NCBI RefSeq assembly: GCF_030268205.1
Contig: NZ_BSQF01000002.1
Coordinates: 930,001 to 994,000, forward strand
Length of the DNA stretch: 64,000 bases
Direction of reading: 5' to 3'
Source of the DNA: Allomuricauda sp. NBRC 101325
GTDB taxonomy: Bacteria; Bacteroidota; Bacteroidia; Flavobacteriales; Flavobacteriaceae
Shown here: in pieces, positions 1 to 9,328 of the stretch
Layout: each line of letters starts with the position of its first letter
Numbering within the stretch: position 1 is the first letter of the stretch
Notes under the pieces: generated by a model
What the model was told of the DNA's origin: nothing
Database searches by the model: none
What the model saw: only the letters and a program-made list of their open reading frames with translations
Program-made: the position numbers and the translations under genes

Positions 1-2
1 CT

Positions 3-287
3 GAGATTACTTCGGGACGTATTTGGGTGAAATACAGTGAACTTGGTTTGTTCACCCATGAGTTTGGCCATGTTTTAGGGTTGGGTCATGCCGATAGTGG
101 ACTTTGTGGTGAAACAATTGAAGCATCAATGAGCATGATGTGTTCCAATGCGCCGAACAACTTTTATGAACTGGATAAGAATATTATAAAAGCCCTGTAC
201 ACTCCCAGAATACCGGTGGGGAAAACTTTTGAGGCGGTTAGACCCGTTTTGGAAGAAATGTTATTGGATGGTACAATCCAGCCTTAA
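3..287 (+). CDS. Matrixin-like zinc metalloprotease, C-terminal fragment
   Basis: This is the C-terminal end of a gene that begins before the window. The frame is open from base 3, so an apparent GTG start at 27 is just an internal valine. The visible part has the metzincin zinc signature HEFGHVLGLGH (HExxHxxGxxH) followed by a Met-turn-like segment (SMSMMC). A secreted or surface peptidase of the matrixin/M10-M57 type is therefore likely. The three histidines would bind zinc and the glutamate would be catalytic. The stop codon overlaps that of the convergent acyltransferase gene. The missing N-terminus prevents assignment of a secretion signal or exact family. Confidence 0.75.
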   Translation, partial: EITSGRIWVKYSELGLFTHEFGHVLGLGHADSGLCGETIEASMSMMCSNAPNNFYELDKNIIKALYTPRIPVGKTFEAVRPVLEEMLLDGTIQP

Positions 288-1480
288 TTGCTTCGTACCA
301 CTTGTACCAAGCGTTGTACCCTTACTCTAACTCTAAGAAAAGTTTCTTTTAAAATCGGGAATATGCTCTTGCCAAAATTTATCGATTGGCTTTTTGCCGT
401 GGTCAACAAGTAAGAGGCTTTATCTTTAATTTGAACCTCATATTTATTGTATTGCAGCGCAAAGTAGGTGCTCAATATCATAAATACGATAGCTCCTGGA
501 ATAACCACTTCTGGAGATAGGGAATGATTGAATGGACGATACAGTCCCAACCCGGTTAAACTTCCATAAAGAATCACAAAGTGAATTACGTAGATGGACA
601 GGGTGCTACCTCCAATGTTCAAAATGGTTTTGTTGGTCAAGAATCTCCGCAATACCATAAATATGGCAAAAACAACAAATACATTCCCCAAACGGATGAA
701 CAAGTAATTATTGGAAACAATCAATTTTAAGAATTCCCATCCAGTTGATTCATATAGTGCCGCAAATGCTCTAGTGGATTGGTAAATCAACAAATAACCC
801 ATAGCTAAGGCAATTGAGATTGCAGCAGGATATAAATACTTGAAATTTTTAAATCGGTTAAAAAGTACTGAAATAAAGGCTCCAATGGTGGTGTATCCTA
901 ACCATGGAATAATGGTAAACACCGAGCCATTGGCTTTGGTCAGATAATTGGCCAAAAAATCTGGCAAGAATGGATAGGTCCAATCTTTGTAGACTCTTTC
1001 AAAAAGGAAAAGCACTAAAGTGATGAGAACCAAAACCGTTGGAAAAACAAACTTTTTTCGATTACTGGTCAACAGATACACCCCGATCAAGGCGAAAATG
1101 GATAATCCGATGCAATGCAACACGTCCACCAAATAAAAGGAGCTATAAATCTGACCTTTTAAAAGTCCAAAAAGGTTTAATCGAAGTAAATACCCAATCA
1201 ACAATAGTTGTAACCCACGACGAACACCTTTGGCGACCCTCGGGTTTTCCATGCCTTTTTGGGGACTTTTAATCAATAAATAGGTAAAAATAAATCCAGA
1301 AACTGTAAAGAAAACCGGTGCGGTGATTCCTCTAAAATACAACCAAATATTATATGCAGTATTGGTGGTATCCCGATAAACAGGATCCAATAGACCATCA
1401 ATAAAGTGACCTTGGAGCATCATTAAAATGGCCCAAGCTCTCATGGCATCTACAAAAAATAACCTATTGTTGGCTGTCAT
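284..1480 (-). CDS. DUF1624/HGSNAT-like membrane acyltransferase
   Basis: An integral membrane protein with about ten hydrophobic segments. It opens with a block (RLFFVDAMRAWAILMMLQGHF) typical of the heparan-alpha-glucosaminide N-acetyltransferase-like DUF1624 family, including the conserved histidine in the first membrane segment. Such proteins transfer acyl groups to sugars or glycans at the membrane; the substrate here is unknown. The open frame extends to a TTG at 1540, but the ATG at 1480 lies just before the family's usual start and gives about 398 residues, so I chose it. It is divergent from the flavin reductase and tail-to-tail with the metalloprotease. A related OpgC/acyltransferase-3 assignment is possible. 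Confidence 0.7.
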   Translation of the reverse strand: MTANNRLFFVDAMRAWAILMMLQGHFIDGLLDPVYRDTTNTAYNIWLYFRGITAPVFFTVSGFIFTYLLIKSPQKGMENPRVAKGVRRGLQLLLIGYLLRLNLFGLLKGQIYSSFYLVDVLHCIGLSIFALIGVYLLTSNRKKFVFPTVLVLITLVLFLFERVYKDWTYPFLPDFLANYLTKANGSVFTIIPWLGYTTIGAFISVLFNRFKNFKYLYPAAISIALAMGYLLIYQSTRAFAALYESTGWEFLKLIVSNNYLFIRLGNVFVVFAIFMVLRRFLTNKTILNIGGSTLSIYVIHFVILYGSLTGLGLYRPFNHSLSPEVVIPGAIVFMILSTYFALQYNKYEVQIKDKASYLLTTAKSQSINFGKSIFPILKETFLRVRVRVQRLVQVVRSN

Positions 1481-1610
1481 TTGGATCAGTATTACCCTAT
1501 ATACTTGTTTAGCAAGCAGTTTGGATGCTTTGCCCGTCAAAATTATGCAAAATAGTGTGATCTCTCTTGCAATAGCGGTATTTTAGCGAAACAATTAAAG
1601 ATTGAATCAT

Positions 1611-2144
1611 ATGGCTGCAATATTGGCATTTGCGGGGAGCAATTCTTCCACATCCATTAATTTTCGACTGGTAAAATTGACCACCTCCTTGGTGCAAAAT
1701 CATGATATTCAGCAGTTAAACATGGCGGAACATCCATTTGTAATGTTCAGCGAAGATGAAGAAAAGAAAAACGGATATTCAGATGCCTTGGTTGATTTAA
1801 AGGATAAAATCCAAGCTGCGGATGGCCTTATTTTGTCCGTGAACGAGCACAATGGAAATCCTTCGGCCTACTTTAAAAATGTATTGGATTGGTTGTCTCG
1901 ATTGGACCGTAATTTTTTGGAGGGCACCAAAGTGCTTTTGATGTCCACTTCTGGTGGAAAAAGAGGTGCAAAGGGCTCATTGGGAGTGATTGAAAATATG
2001 CTGCCTCGATTTGGGGGCGAAATTGTGACCACCTTTTCTTTGCCCGGCTTCTATGACAATTTCAGCGATTCGTCCATTTTGGATGAAGGCCTTAAAAAGG
2101 AGCACGCAAAAGCGCTTCAAACTTTTCTGGATGCCTTAAACTAG
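1611..2144 (+). CDS. NAD(P)H-dependent FMN reductase family protein
   Basis: A flavodoxin-fold protein of 177 residues. After strand 1 (AAILAFAGSNSS) comes the phosphate-binding loop of the NADPH-dependent FMN reductase family. A central segment (SVNEHNGNPSAYFKNVLDWLSR) matches the family's flavin-contact region. It probably uses NAD(P)H to reduce FMN or small electrophiles such as quinones in the cytosol. The frame could begin at a TTG at 1602, but the ATG at 1611 has a purine-rich tract (TTAAAG) upstream and starts directly at the first strand. It lies 5 nt before pabB on the same strand, so co-transcription is likely. Confidence 0.8.
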   Translation: MAAILAFAGSNSSTSINFRLVKLTTSLVQNHDIQQLNMAEHPFVMFSEDEEKKNGYSDALVDLKDKIQAADGLILSVNEHNGNPSAYFKNVLDWLSRLDRNFLEGTKVLLMSTSGGKRGAKGSLGVIENMLPRFGGEIVTTFSLPGFYDNFSDSSILDEGLKKEHAKALQTFLDALN

Positions 2145-2149
2145 AATTC

Positions 2150-3439
2150 GTGCGCCACCATCAAACTTTTCCGTTTGAATCCCTCTCCCAAACCAAAGCA
2201 TCACTATTGGAATGGTCCAAAAGTTATGAAGATGCACTTTGGCTCGACAGTAATTCGCACCAAGATCGATATTCCAGTTTTGAAGCTTGTTTGGCCGTCG
2301 GAGCTGCCCAAACTTTTGAATCCTTGGATGTGCTTCATGAATTTGTGGGTCAACAAAAAGATTGGTTGTTTGGCTACTTTACCTATGATATTAAAAACCA
2401 AATTGAGGAATTAACTTCCGAGAATGTAGATTTTTTGAATTTTCCTGAATTGCATTTCTTTCAACCCCGAAAGATCATTTTCATCAAAGAAGGGCAATTG
2501 CATTTTCACTATTTGGATGGCTATGCCCATGAAATAGCAAGCGATCATGATGCAATTTTCCATAAGAAATCAATTCAAGTTCTTGAAAAAAATGAATTCA
2601 GCCCTTTAAAAATTAATTCCCGATTGTCTAAAGAAGCCTATTTGGAAAGGGCCAACCTATTTTTGGAACACATTCATCGCGGTAACATTTATGAAGCCAA
2701 TTTTTGTCAGGAATTTTATGCTGAACAAGCTGAAATAAATCCTTGGAGAAAATTTCAACAACTGAATGCGATTTCCGAGCCGCCCTTTGCAGCTTTTTTA
2801 CGGATGAAAGACCATTATGTATTATGTGCTTCCCCAGAGCGGTACTTAAAGAAGGTGGGGCAAAAAGTGATTTCCCAACCCATTAAAGGCACCGCGCCAC
2901 GCGGTATAAATACCGCTGAGGATAAAATTATTAAAGAGGAATTGGCCAATGATCCTAAAGAGCGATCGGAAAACATCATGATTACGGATTTGGTCCGAAA
3001 CGATTTATCCAAAAGTGCCACCAAGGGTTCTGTGCACGTTGAGGAACTTTGTAAACCCTACGCTTTTAAACAAGTGCATCAATTGATCTCGACCATTGTT
3101 TCAAAAGTGGACATAGATAAAAACCCTTTGGAATTGATTTTGGAAACCTTTCCAATGGGCAGCATGACGGGTGCCCCAAAAATTTCAGCCATGAAAATTA
3201 TCGAGGAATTGGAAGAAACAAAGAGGGGATTGTACAGCGGTGCCGTGGGGTATTTTAGCCCAGATGGTAAATTCGATTTTAATGTGGTAATTCGAAGTAT
3301 TCTGTACAATGCCTCAAAAAAATATGTCTCCTTTTCTGTAGGTAGTGCCATTACCTCAAAATCCAATCCAGAAAAGGAATATCAGGAATGTTTGTTGAAG
3401 GCAAAAGCCATGCGCACTGTATTGGAAAAAGGCCAATGA
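2150..3439 (+). CDS. pabB: Aminodeoxychorismate synthase component I (PabB)
   Basis: A chorismate-binding enzyme of 429 residues. It converts chorismate with ammonia or glutamine nitrogen to 4-amino-4-deoxychorismate for folate synthesis. The key evidence is PIKGTAPRG, with Lys246 in the position of the PabB nucleophile; anthranilate synthases have Ala there. The family blocks ENIMITDLVRNDL, GSMTGAPK and the C-terminal VGSAITSKSNPEKEYQECLLKA are also present. The start is a GTG five bases after the flavin reductase stop; no ATG is better placed. Neither the glutaminase pabA nor the lyase pabC is adjacent. tilS follows after 19 bases. Confidence 0.88.
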   Translation: MRHHQTFPFESLSQTKASLLEWSKSYEDALWLDSNSHQDRYSSFEACLAVGAAQTFESLDVLHEFVGQQKDWLFGYFTYDIKNQIEELTSENVDFLNFPELHFFQPRKIIFIKEGQLHFHYLDGYAHEIASDHDAIFHKKSIQVLEKNEFSPLKINSRLSKEAYLERANLFLEHIHRGNIYEANFCQEFYAEQAEINPWRKFQQLNAISEPPFAAFLRMKDHYVLCASPERYLKKVGQKVISQPIKGTAPRGINTAEDKIIKEELANDPKERSENIMITDLVRNDLSKSATKGSVHVEELCKPYAFKQVHQLISTIVSKVDIDKNPLELILETFPMGSMTGAPKISAMKIIEELEETKRGLYSGAVGYFSPDGKFDFNVVIRSILYNASKKYVSFSVGSAITSKSNPEKEYQECLLKAKAMRTVLEKGQ

Positions 3440-3458
3440 TATTTCGTAAATTCGCGAC

Positions 3459-4766
3459 ATGTTCCCGCAATTTAAAAACCATATCAACAACAACTTAGCT
3501 TTCCTAAATGGAAAGAAACTACTTGTGGCCTGCAGTGGGGGCTTGGACAGTGTGGTTTTGGCGCATTTGTGTGTTGCCAATAAAATGGAAATTGCCCTTG
3601 CCCATTGCAATTTTAGCTTGCGAGGGAAGGAGAGTGATGGCGATGCAGAATTTGTAAAACAATTGGGCGAAAATCTGGACATTGAAGTCTTTGTGGAACA
3701 TTTCGAGACCAAACAATATGCAGAAGACCAACGTATTTCCGTGCAAATGGCAGCACGTGAACTTCGATACCAATGGTTTGAGGAACTTTTAAAAATCGAA
3801 GGTTTCGATTTTGTGCTGACAGCCCATCATGCCGATGACAGTTTGGAAACCTTTATCATCAATTTATCTAGAGGAACAGGTATCGAAGGACTTTCAGGGA
3901 TTCCAGAAGTGAATGGAAATGTGGTTAGGCCTTTATTGAAGTTCTCCCGACAAGAAATTTTGGAATTTGCCCAAGATAACGACATTACTTGGCGAGAAGA
4001 TAGCAGCAATGCGGAAAGCAAATACCTCAGGAACAAAATCAGGCATGAGATTGTTCCCAAATTGAAGGAACTGCATAAAACAATGCTTCAAAACTTTCTA
4101 AATACCCAAAACCATTTGCAGCAAACTGATGCTCTGGCAATCAACCATTTGTTGGAAGTGAAGGGTAAACTCTTTCAATATAAGGAGGACCAAATCTTTA
4201 TCAAGGTTAAGGATTTATTAGAGCTAAAACCTATGGAGGCTTATTTATACGGTCTTTTTAAAGAATATGGTTTTACCGAATGGGACGATATAAAACACTT
4301 GCTCCACGCCATGAGCGGTAAACAAGTATTTTCCAAAACCCATTGCCTGCTTAAGGATAGGGAGTTTCTTATACTTTCAGAATTAAAAAATAGGGTTAAC
4401 CAAGAGTTTCCTGTCTATTTGGAAGGGACTCCGGCCGAGTCTCCGGTTACCTTAAAACTGGAACCGGTTCAAACGCTGGAAAACCCGGAAAAAAAGACCA
4501 TTTTTTTGGATAAGGAAAAGTTAAACTTCCCATTAGTGTTAAGGAATTGGGAAAAAGGCGACTATTTTTATCCTTTTGGAATGAAAGGCAAAAAAAAGCT
4601 ATCCAAATTCTTTAAAGATGAGAAATTGGACCTGATTTCCAAAGAGAAACAATGGCTGCTCTGCTCAAACGACGAAATTGTTTGGGTGGTGGGCAAAAGA
4701 GCCGATGAACGTTTTAAGGTTGAGGATTCAACCCAAGAAATAATTAAGATTACCCAGCTTACATGA
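3459..4766 (+). CDS. tilS: tRNA(Ile)-lysidine synthase TilS
   Basis: A PP-loop ATPase that uses ATP and lysine to convert C34 of the CAU-anticodon tRNA(Ile) to lysidine, so the tRNA reads AUA instead of AUG. The ATP-binding motif SGGLDS is at residues 26-31. HCNFSLRGKESDGDAEFV and the LTAHHADDSLETFIINLSRG block follow, as usual for TilS. A C-terminal tRNA-binding domain contains FPFGMKGKKKLSKFF. At 435 residues it is full length. It overlaps the next gene, dsbD, by four bases (ATGA), indicating translational coupling. Confidence 0.95.
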   Translation: MFPQFKNHINNNLAFLNGKKLLVACSGGLDSVVLAHLCVANKMEIALAHCNFSLRGKESDGDAEFVKQLGENLDIEVFVEHFETKQYAEDQRISVQMAARELRYQWFEELLKIEGFDFVLTAHHADDSLETFIINLSRGTGIEGLSGIPEVNGNVVRPLLKFSRQEILEFAQDNDITWREDSSNAESKYLRNKIRHEIVPKLKELHKTMLQNFLNTQNHLQQTDALAINHLLEVKGKLFQYKEDQIFIKVKDLLELKPMEAYLYGLFKEYGFTEWDDIKHLLHAMSGKQVFSKTHCLLKDREFLILSELKNRVNQEFPVYLEGTPAESPVTLKLEPVQTLENPEKKTIFLDKEKLNFPLVLRNWEKGDYFYPFGMKGKKKLSKFFKDEKLDLISKEKQWLLCSNDEIVWVVGKRADERFKVEDSTQEIIKITQLT

Positions 4767-6739
4767 GATTATTAGTACTCTTTTTAGGATTGTTTGTTTT
4801 TAATTTGAGTGTCGCACAAACCGATGCCGATCCAGCAGTATGGAGCCACCAAGTCAAAAAGATTTCAGACACCGAATACGAATTGGTATTTTCTGGAAAG
4901 ATTATGGATGGTTGGCACGTGTATTCCCAATATACGGCCGAAGGAGGTTCTTTGCCCAGCGAATTTACTTTTGAAAAAGCAGGCGAAGACTACGAGTTGA
5001 TTGGAAAAACCACCGAAAGTGAAACCATAGTCGAGTACAGCGATATTTTTGAGGTAGATGAAACCTTCTTTAAAAAAGAGGCCATTTTTACGCAGAAAAT
5101 CAAATTGCTCAATCCAGAAGTACGTCAGATCTCCGTGAATTTATTTTATCAGATTTGCAAGGAGGTATGTATTCCAAAAGATTATTTATTCGAGATTTCT
5201 TTGGACGGAAGTGGCTTTGTGGCCGAAAATAAATCTTTGGATGCACGTAGCGTAGCTTTGGGCGAATCTTTAAAAGTGGATTTAAAGAACAAGGAGCTCT
5301 TAAACCAAGGTGGAATTTCAGGTCAACAAGGAACTGCCAATCTTTGGATGATCATCGGACTTGGATTTTTAGGCGGATTGATTGCTTTATTGACCCCATG
5401 CGTTTTCCCAATGATTCCATTGACGGTTTCTTTTTTTACCAAAAGAACACAAAACAAATCCAAAGGAATCAGGGATGCATTGCTCTATGGTTTCTTTATT
5501 GTTTTGATTTATTTTCTTTTGAGTCTGCCGTTCCATTTATTTAATTCGGTGGATTCACAAATACTGAACACCATTGCGACCAATGTTTGGCTCAATGTTT
5601 TCTTCTTTGCAATTTTTATATTTTTCGCATTCTCTTTTTTCGGCTATTACGAATTGACCTTGCCGAGCTCTTGGGCCAATAAAATGGATGCGGCTTCTTC
5701 CAAAGTTGGAGGGGGTTTGGGTATCTTTTTTATGGCATTGACTTTGGCGATTGTATCCTTTTCATGTACTGGACCTATTTTGGGTGGATTGTTGGGAAGT
5801 ACCACCTTGGCAGAAGGTAACGTTGCCACCAATCTAACCGCAGGAATGGTCGGTTTTGGATTGGCATTGGCCTTGCCATTTGCCTTGTTTGCCATGTTCC
5901 CAGCTTGGTTGAATTCACTGCCAAAATCTGGAGGCTGGATGACCACCGTGAAAGTAGTTCTTGGTTTCTTGGAGTTGGCCTTGGCGTTTAAATTCCTTTC
6001 CAATGCGGATTTGGTGGGGAACTGGGGCTTCCTAAAAAGAGAAATCTTCTTGGGTATTTGGATTGTATTGTTCGTTTTGACCACTTTATATCTTTTCGGA
6101 GTTTTCAGATTTCCACATGATGGACCTAAAAAGAAACTTTCTGGAGCCCGAAAAGTAATTGGATTGGTAAGTTTCGCCTTTTCCGTGTACTTGGTTTTGG
6201 GTCTTTTTAATGTAACTCCATTAAAATTGTTAAGTGGATTTCCTCCACCAAGTTTTTACAGTGTGGTCGAAACCGAAAGCGATTGCCCATTGGGATTGGA
6301 TTGCTACAAGGATTTTGAAGAAGGAGTCGCCCATGCACAAGAAGTTAACAAGCCCATTTTGTTGGATTTTACAGGTTGGGCCTGTGTGAATTGTAGAAAA
6401 ATGGAGGAAAACGTTTGGAGTGATCCAAGTGTGTATGAATTGTTGAAAGAGGAATATGTGCTCATTTCACTTTATGTGGATGACCGTAAAGAATTGCCGG
6501 AAACGGAAAAGTTTGATTTCAAATACGATTCTGGCCGTATTAAATCTATAGAAACGGTGGGTCAAAAATGGGGAACGTTCCAGACCATTAATTTCAATGC
6601 GGCCTCACAGCCCTATTATGTACTTTTGTCGCCAAACATGGAAGTGCTTAATGATGCCGTTCAATATGTGGATGTGGAGACTTACGAAGCCTGGCTTAAG
6701 TCGGGGTTAGGGAAACATCAACTTACCATGAACAAATAA
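4763..6739 (+). CDS. dsbD: Thiol:disulfide interchange protein DsbD
   Basis: A 658-residue transmembrane electron conduit that passes reducing equivalents from cytoplasmic thioredoxin to periplasmic thiol proteins. A signal peptide (MRLLVLFLGLFVFNLSVAQ) leads into an N-terminal periplasmic domain with CKEVC. The central DsbD membrane domain has paired cysteines C213 (TPCVFPM) and C335 (SFSCTGP). The C-terminal thioredoxin-like domain has C541-V-N-C544 within FTGWACVNCRKMEENVW. These three cysteine pairs are the family's relay. It overlaps tilS by four bases. In flavobacteria a protein of this kind likely serves cytochrome c maturation or periplasmic thiol repair; the partner is not visible here. 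Confidence 0.92.
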   Translation: MRLLVLFLGLFVFNLSVAQTDADPAVWSHQVKKISDTEYELVFSGKIMDGWHVYSQYTAEGGSLPSEFTFEKAGEDYELIGKTTESETIVEYSDIFEVDETFFKKEAIFTQKIKLLNPEVRQISVNLFYQICKEVCIPKDYLFEISLDGSGFVAENKSLDARSVALGESLKVDLKNKELLNQGGISGQQGTANLWMIIGLGFLGGLIALLTPCVFPMIPLTVSFFTKRTQNKSKGIRDALLYGFFIVLIYFLLSLPFHLFNSVDSQILNTIATNVWLNVFFFAIFIFFAFSFFGYYELTLPSSWANKMDAASSKVGGGLGIFFMALTLAIVSFSCTGPILGGLLGSTTLAEGNVATNLTAGMVGFGLALALPFALFAMFPAWLNSLPKSGGWMTTVKVVLGFLELALAFKFLSNADLVGNWGFLKREIFLGIWIVLFVLTTLYLFGVFRFPHDGPKKKLSGARKVIGLVSFAFSVYLVLGLFNVTPLKLLSGFPPPSFYSVVETESDCPLGLDCYKDFEEGVAHAQEVNKPILLDFTGWACVNCRKMEENVWSDPSVYELLKEEYVLISLYVDDRKELPETEKFDFKYDSGRIKSIETVGQKWGTFQTINFNAASQPYYVLLSPNMEVLNDAVQYVDVETYEAWLKSGLGKHQLTMNK

Positions 6740-6779
6740 ATTCCTAACATTCTTTTTCCTCCTTGTGACAAAATAATCA

Positions 6780-6787
6780 TACCTTCG
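6780..6787 (+). promoter_or_regulatory. Weak candidate -7 box for the penicillin acylase gene
   Basis: TACCTTCG matches the Bacteroidetes -7 consensus TAnnTTTG with one mismatch, 29 bases before the GTG start. No TTG lies at the expected -33 spacing. Confidence 0.3.
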
Positions 6788-6816
6788 GTTGAATCATATC
6801 ACGAAACCGAATCACT

Positions 6817-9207
6817 GTGAAGACTGTTAAAAAGTTACTTTTTGGCCTACTTGGTATACTTATACTTGCGCTAATTGGATTTGCCATTTTTTTAAATGGA
6901 TTGAAACCAGATTATTCAGGAAAAAAATCATTGCCAGGCCTCCAAGGCGAGGTAACCACCTATTTTGACTCCTACGGAATTCCCCATATTTATGCTGATA
7001 ATGAACAAGATGCATTAAAAGCATTGGGCTATGTGCATGCACAGGACCGCTTGTGGCAAATGGAGTTGCTAAGAAGAGTGGGTAAGGGAAGGATTTCGGA
7101 AGTTTTTGGAGCGGATTTCGTGAAAACCGATAAATTTTTCTTGTCCTTGGGCATTGATGAACATACCAAGGAAACTTTACAGGATTTGAATCCGAACAGC
7201 GATATGATGCAACTGTCCCAAGCCTATTTGGATGGCATCAATGAGTTCATAACAAACGGTCCAACCCCGGTTGAGTTTTATTTGACGGGCATCGAAAAGG
7301 AGCCTTTTACCATTGAAGACGTGTACAATGCTGTGGGGTATATGGCCTTTAGTTTTGCCATGGCCCATAAAACCGATCCTTTGCTTACCAGTATGCGAAA
7401 TAAGTTAGGGGAGGCTTACATAAAGGATTTGGCGATTTCTTCGGATACCTCAACCGTTTGGATAAAAAATTATAAAGGTATCGAAACCGATACTTTAGGC
7501 TCCGAAATAACAGCAACTGTTATTGCTGCTTTGGACAAGCTTCCCATTCCTCAATTTGAAGGAAGCAACAGCTGGGTGATCGCACCCGAAAAGACCAAAA
7601 GTGGTAAAGTGATTTTCGCCAACGATCCTCACATTGGTTTTGCACAACCTTCCGTTTGGTATGAAGCCCATGTAAATACCCCCAGTTATGAAAAGTACGG
7701 ATATCATTTGGCGGGAGTTCCATTTCCATTATTGGGTCACGACAGAAATTTGGCCTACGGGTTGACCATGTTCGAAAATGATGATATTGATTTCTATTAC
7801 GAGGAAACCAATCCATCCGATAGTACACAATATAAAACCGCAGAAGGCTGGAAAACCTATGAAGTTGTAAATAAGACCATCAAGGTAAAAGATGGGGAGG
7901 ATGTAGCATTTACCTATAAAAAAACCCATCATGGACCTGTTCTGAACAATATCGCAGACCAAATTTCAGGGGAACGTCCTGTGGCCATGTCCTGGATATA
8001 TACCAAACCCAAAAATCTAGTATTGGATGCCTTGTATGGGTTAAGTCATGCTAAAAACATTGAAGAGTTTAAGGCAGCATTGCCTAAAATTCACGCTCCC
8101 GGACTTAATGTAATGTATGGGGATGCTAAAGGCAATGTGGCTTGGTGGGCAACAGCTCAATTGTATCAAATGCCGGATAGTCTTTCCACCAAATTTATCT
8201 TGGATGGTACTTCAGGAAAAGAAGAACCCTTGCGCTACTTGGATTTTTCAGAAAACCCGAGTGCCACCAATCCACCTTGGAACTATGTGTATTCTGCCAA
8301 TAATCAGCCCGATACTATTGCTGGAATGGTGTATCCTGGATATTATCTTCCCGAAAATCGTGCGAAACGCATAGTGGAATTGCTCGAAGGGAGAGATCAA
8401 TGGGATAAGGAAGATGTATCCGAAATGATATTGGATGTTACCTCTCCCATAAATACTGGGGTGGTTACCGAGCTTATCAAGTATTTTGACGTAAAACAAT
8501 TGAATGCCGAACAATTGATGTTGGTGGATTCCCTTAAAAATTGGAACGGGGAGTATACATTGAACAGTACGAGTCCAACACTGTATCATCGTTGCGAATA
8601 TTTTATGGTTAAAAACACCATGGAAGATGAAATGGGGGAGGAAATGTTCCAGCAATTTTTATCCACCCACCTTTTTAAAAGACAAATTGGTTGGGGAGCA
8701 AAAAATATCGATGGCGTTTGGTGGGACGATGTCAACACCAAAGACAAGGTAGAAACACGCCATGATATTGTAATGAAATCCTTTTCCGATGCTTGGGAAT
8801 CCTTGGTCAAAGATTTGGGACCAGACCCCAGTGAATGGACTTGGGACAAAGTACATACTTTGGAACACCAACACCCCTTTGGGCAAGTGGATGCCTTAAG
8901 AAAATACTTTAATGTGGGACCTTTTCCAGTAGAGGGCACACGCGAGGTGATCAACAACCTTTCGTTTCCATACGATGGTTCTGGCTATTACAAAGTAAAT
9001 GTGGGGCCATCAACACGTCGTATCATCGATTTTTCAGATGTGGAGAACAGTATAAGCATATTGCCTACAGGACAATCTGGGAATCCATTGAGCAAACATT
9101 ACAAGGACCAGGCCCAAATGTATGCGAATGGGGAATTCCGAAAAATGATGCTGAACAAAAAGGAGATAGAGGAAACTGCTGAATCCATCCTCACTTTTAC
9201 CAAGTAA
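6817..9207 (+). CDS. Penicillin acylase (S45) family amidohydrolase
   Basis: A 796-residue N-terminal nucleophile hydrolase precursor. An N-terminal membrane/signal segment (residues 6-28) points to export. The alpha-chain region includes the block YVHAQDRLWQMELLRRVGKGRISEVFG (read in two parts). The processing site is at residues 249-253 (GSNSW), where self-cleavage would expose Ser250 as the catalytic N-terminus. The AYGLTMFENDDIDFYYE region and the C-terminal LPTGQSGNPLSKHY block are also family features. Relatives cleave beta-lactam side chains, acyl-homoserine lactones or other amides; the substrate cannot be told from sequence. The start is a GTG at 6817, directly before the signal segment. 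It is probably its own transcription unit. Confidence 0.88.
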   Translation: MKTVKKLLFGLLGILILALIGFAIFLNGLKPDYSGKKSLPGLQGEVTTYFDSYGIPHIYADNEQDALKALGYVHAQDRLWQMELLRRVGKGRISEVFGADFVKTDKFFLSLGIDEHTKETLQDLNPNSDMMQLSQAYLDGINEFITNGPTPVEFYLTGIEKEPFTIEDVYNAVGYMAFSFAMAHKTDPLLTSMRNKLGEAYIKDLAISSDTSTVWIKNYKGIETDTLGSEITATVIAALDKLPIPQFEGSNSWVIAPEKTKSGKVIFANDPHIGFAQPSVWYEAHVNTPSYEKYGYHLAGVPFPLLGHDRNLAYGLTMFENDDIDFYYEETNPSDSTQYKTAEGWKTYEVVNKTIKVKDGEDVAFTYKKTHHGPVLNNIADQISGERPVAMSWIYTKPKNLVLDALYGLSHAKNIEEFKAALPKIHAPGLNVMYGDAKGNVAWWATAQLYQMPDSLSTKFILDGTSGKEEPLRYLDFSENPSATNPPWNYVYSANNQPDTIAGMVYPGYYLPENRAKRIVELLEGRDQWDKEDVSEMILDVTSPINTGVVTELIKYFDVKQLNAEQLMLVDSLKNWNGEYTLNSTSPTLYHRCEYFMVKNTMEDEMGEEMFQQFLSTHLFKRQIGWGAKNIDGVWWDDVNTKDKVETRHDIVMKSFSDAWESLVKDLGPDPSEWTWDKVHTLEHQHPFGQVDALRKYFNVGPFPVEGTREVINNLSFPYDGSGYYKVNVGPSTRRIIDFSDVENSISILPTGQSGNPLSKHYKDQAQMYANGEFRKMMLNKKEIEETAESILTFTK

Positions 9208-9234
9208 TTTTCGCTACGTTAATTCGGAAAGGCC

Positions 9235-9268
9235 TTTCGTCAATTCAAAACAGGGTATCCGTCAAACT
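9235..9268 (+). promoter_or_regulatory. LytTR-like direct-repeat element upstream of comM
   Basis: Two copies of a CGTCAA core (CGTCAATT at 9238, CGTCAAAC at 9260) lie 22 bases apart, joined by CAAAACAGGGTATC. Their proximal edge is about 61 bases before the comM ATG. The same element occurs on the minus strand at 28618-28650 and 48079-48111, each time upstream of and pointing toward a gene. Direct repeats of about 9 bp, two helical turns apart, resemble sites of LytTR-type response regulators. The regulator is inferred and no LytTR gene is in the window. Confidence 0.55.
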
Positions 9269-9328
9269 TACCACTGCGAATAGCGTGAATTAGTTGATTT
9301 TTGTTTGTGTTAAACGAGAACCAACCAT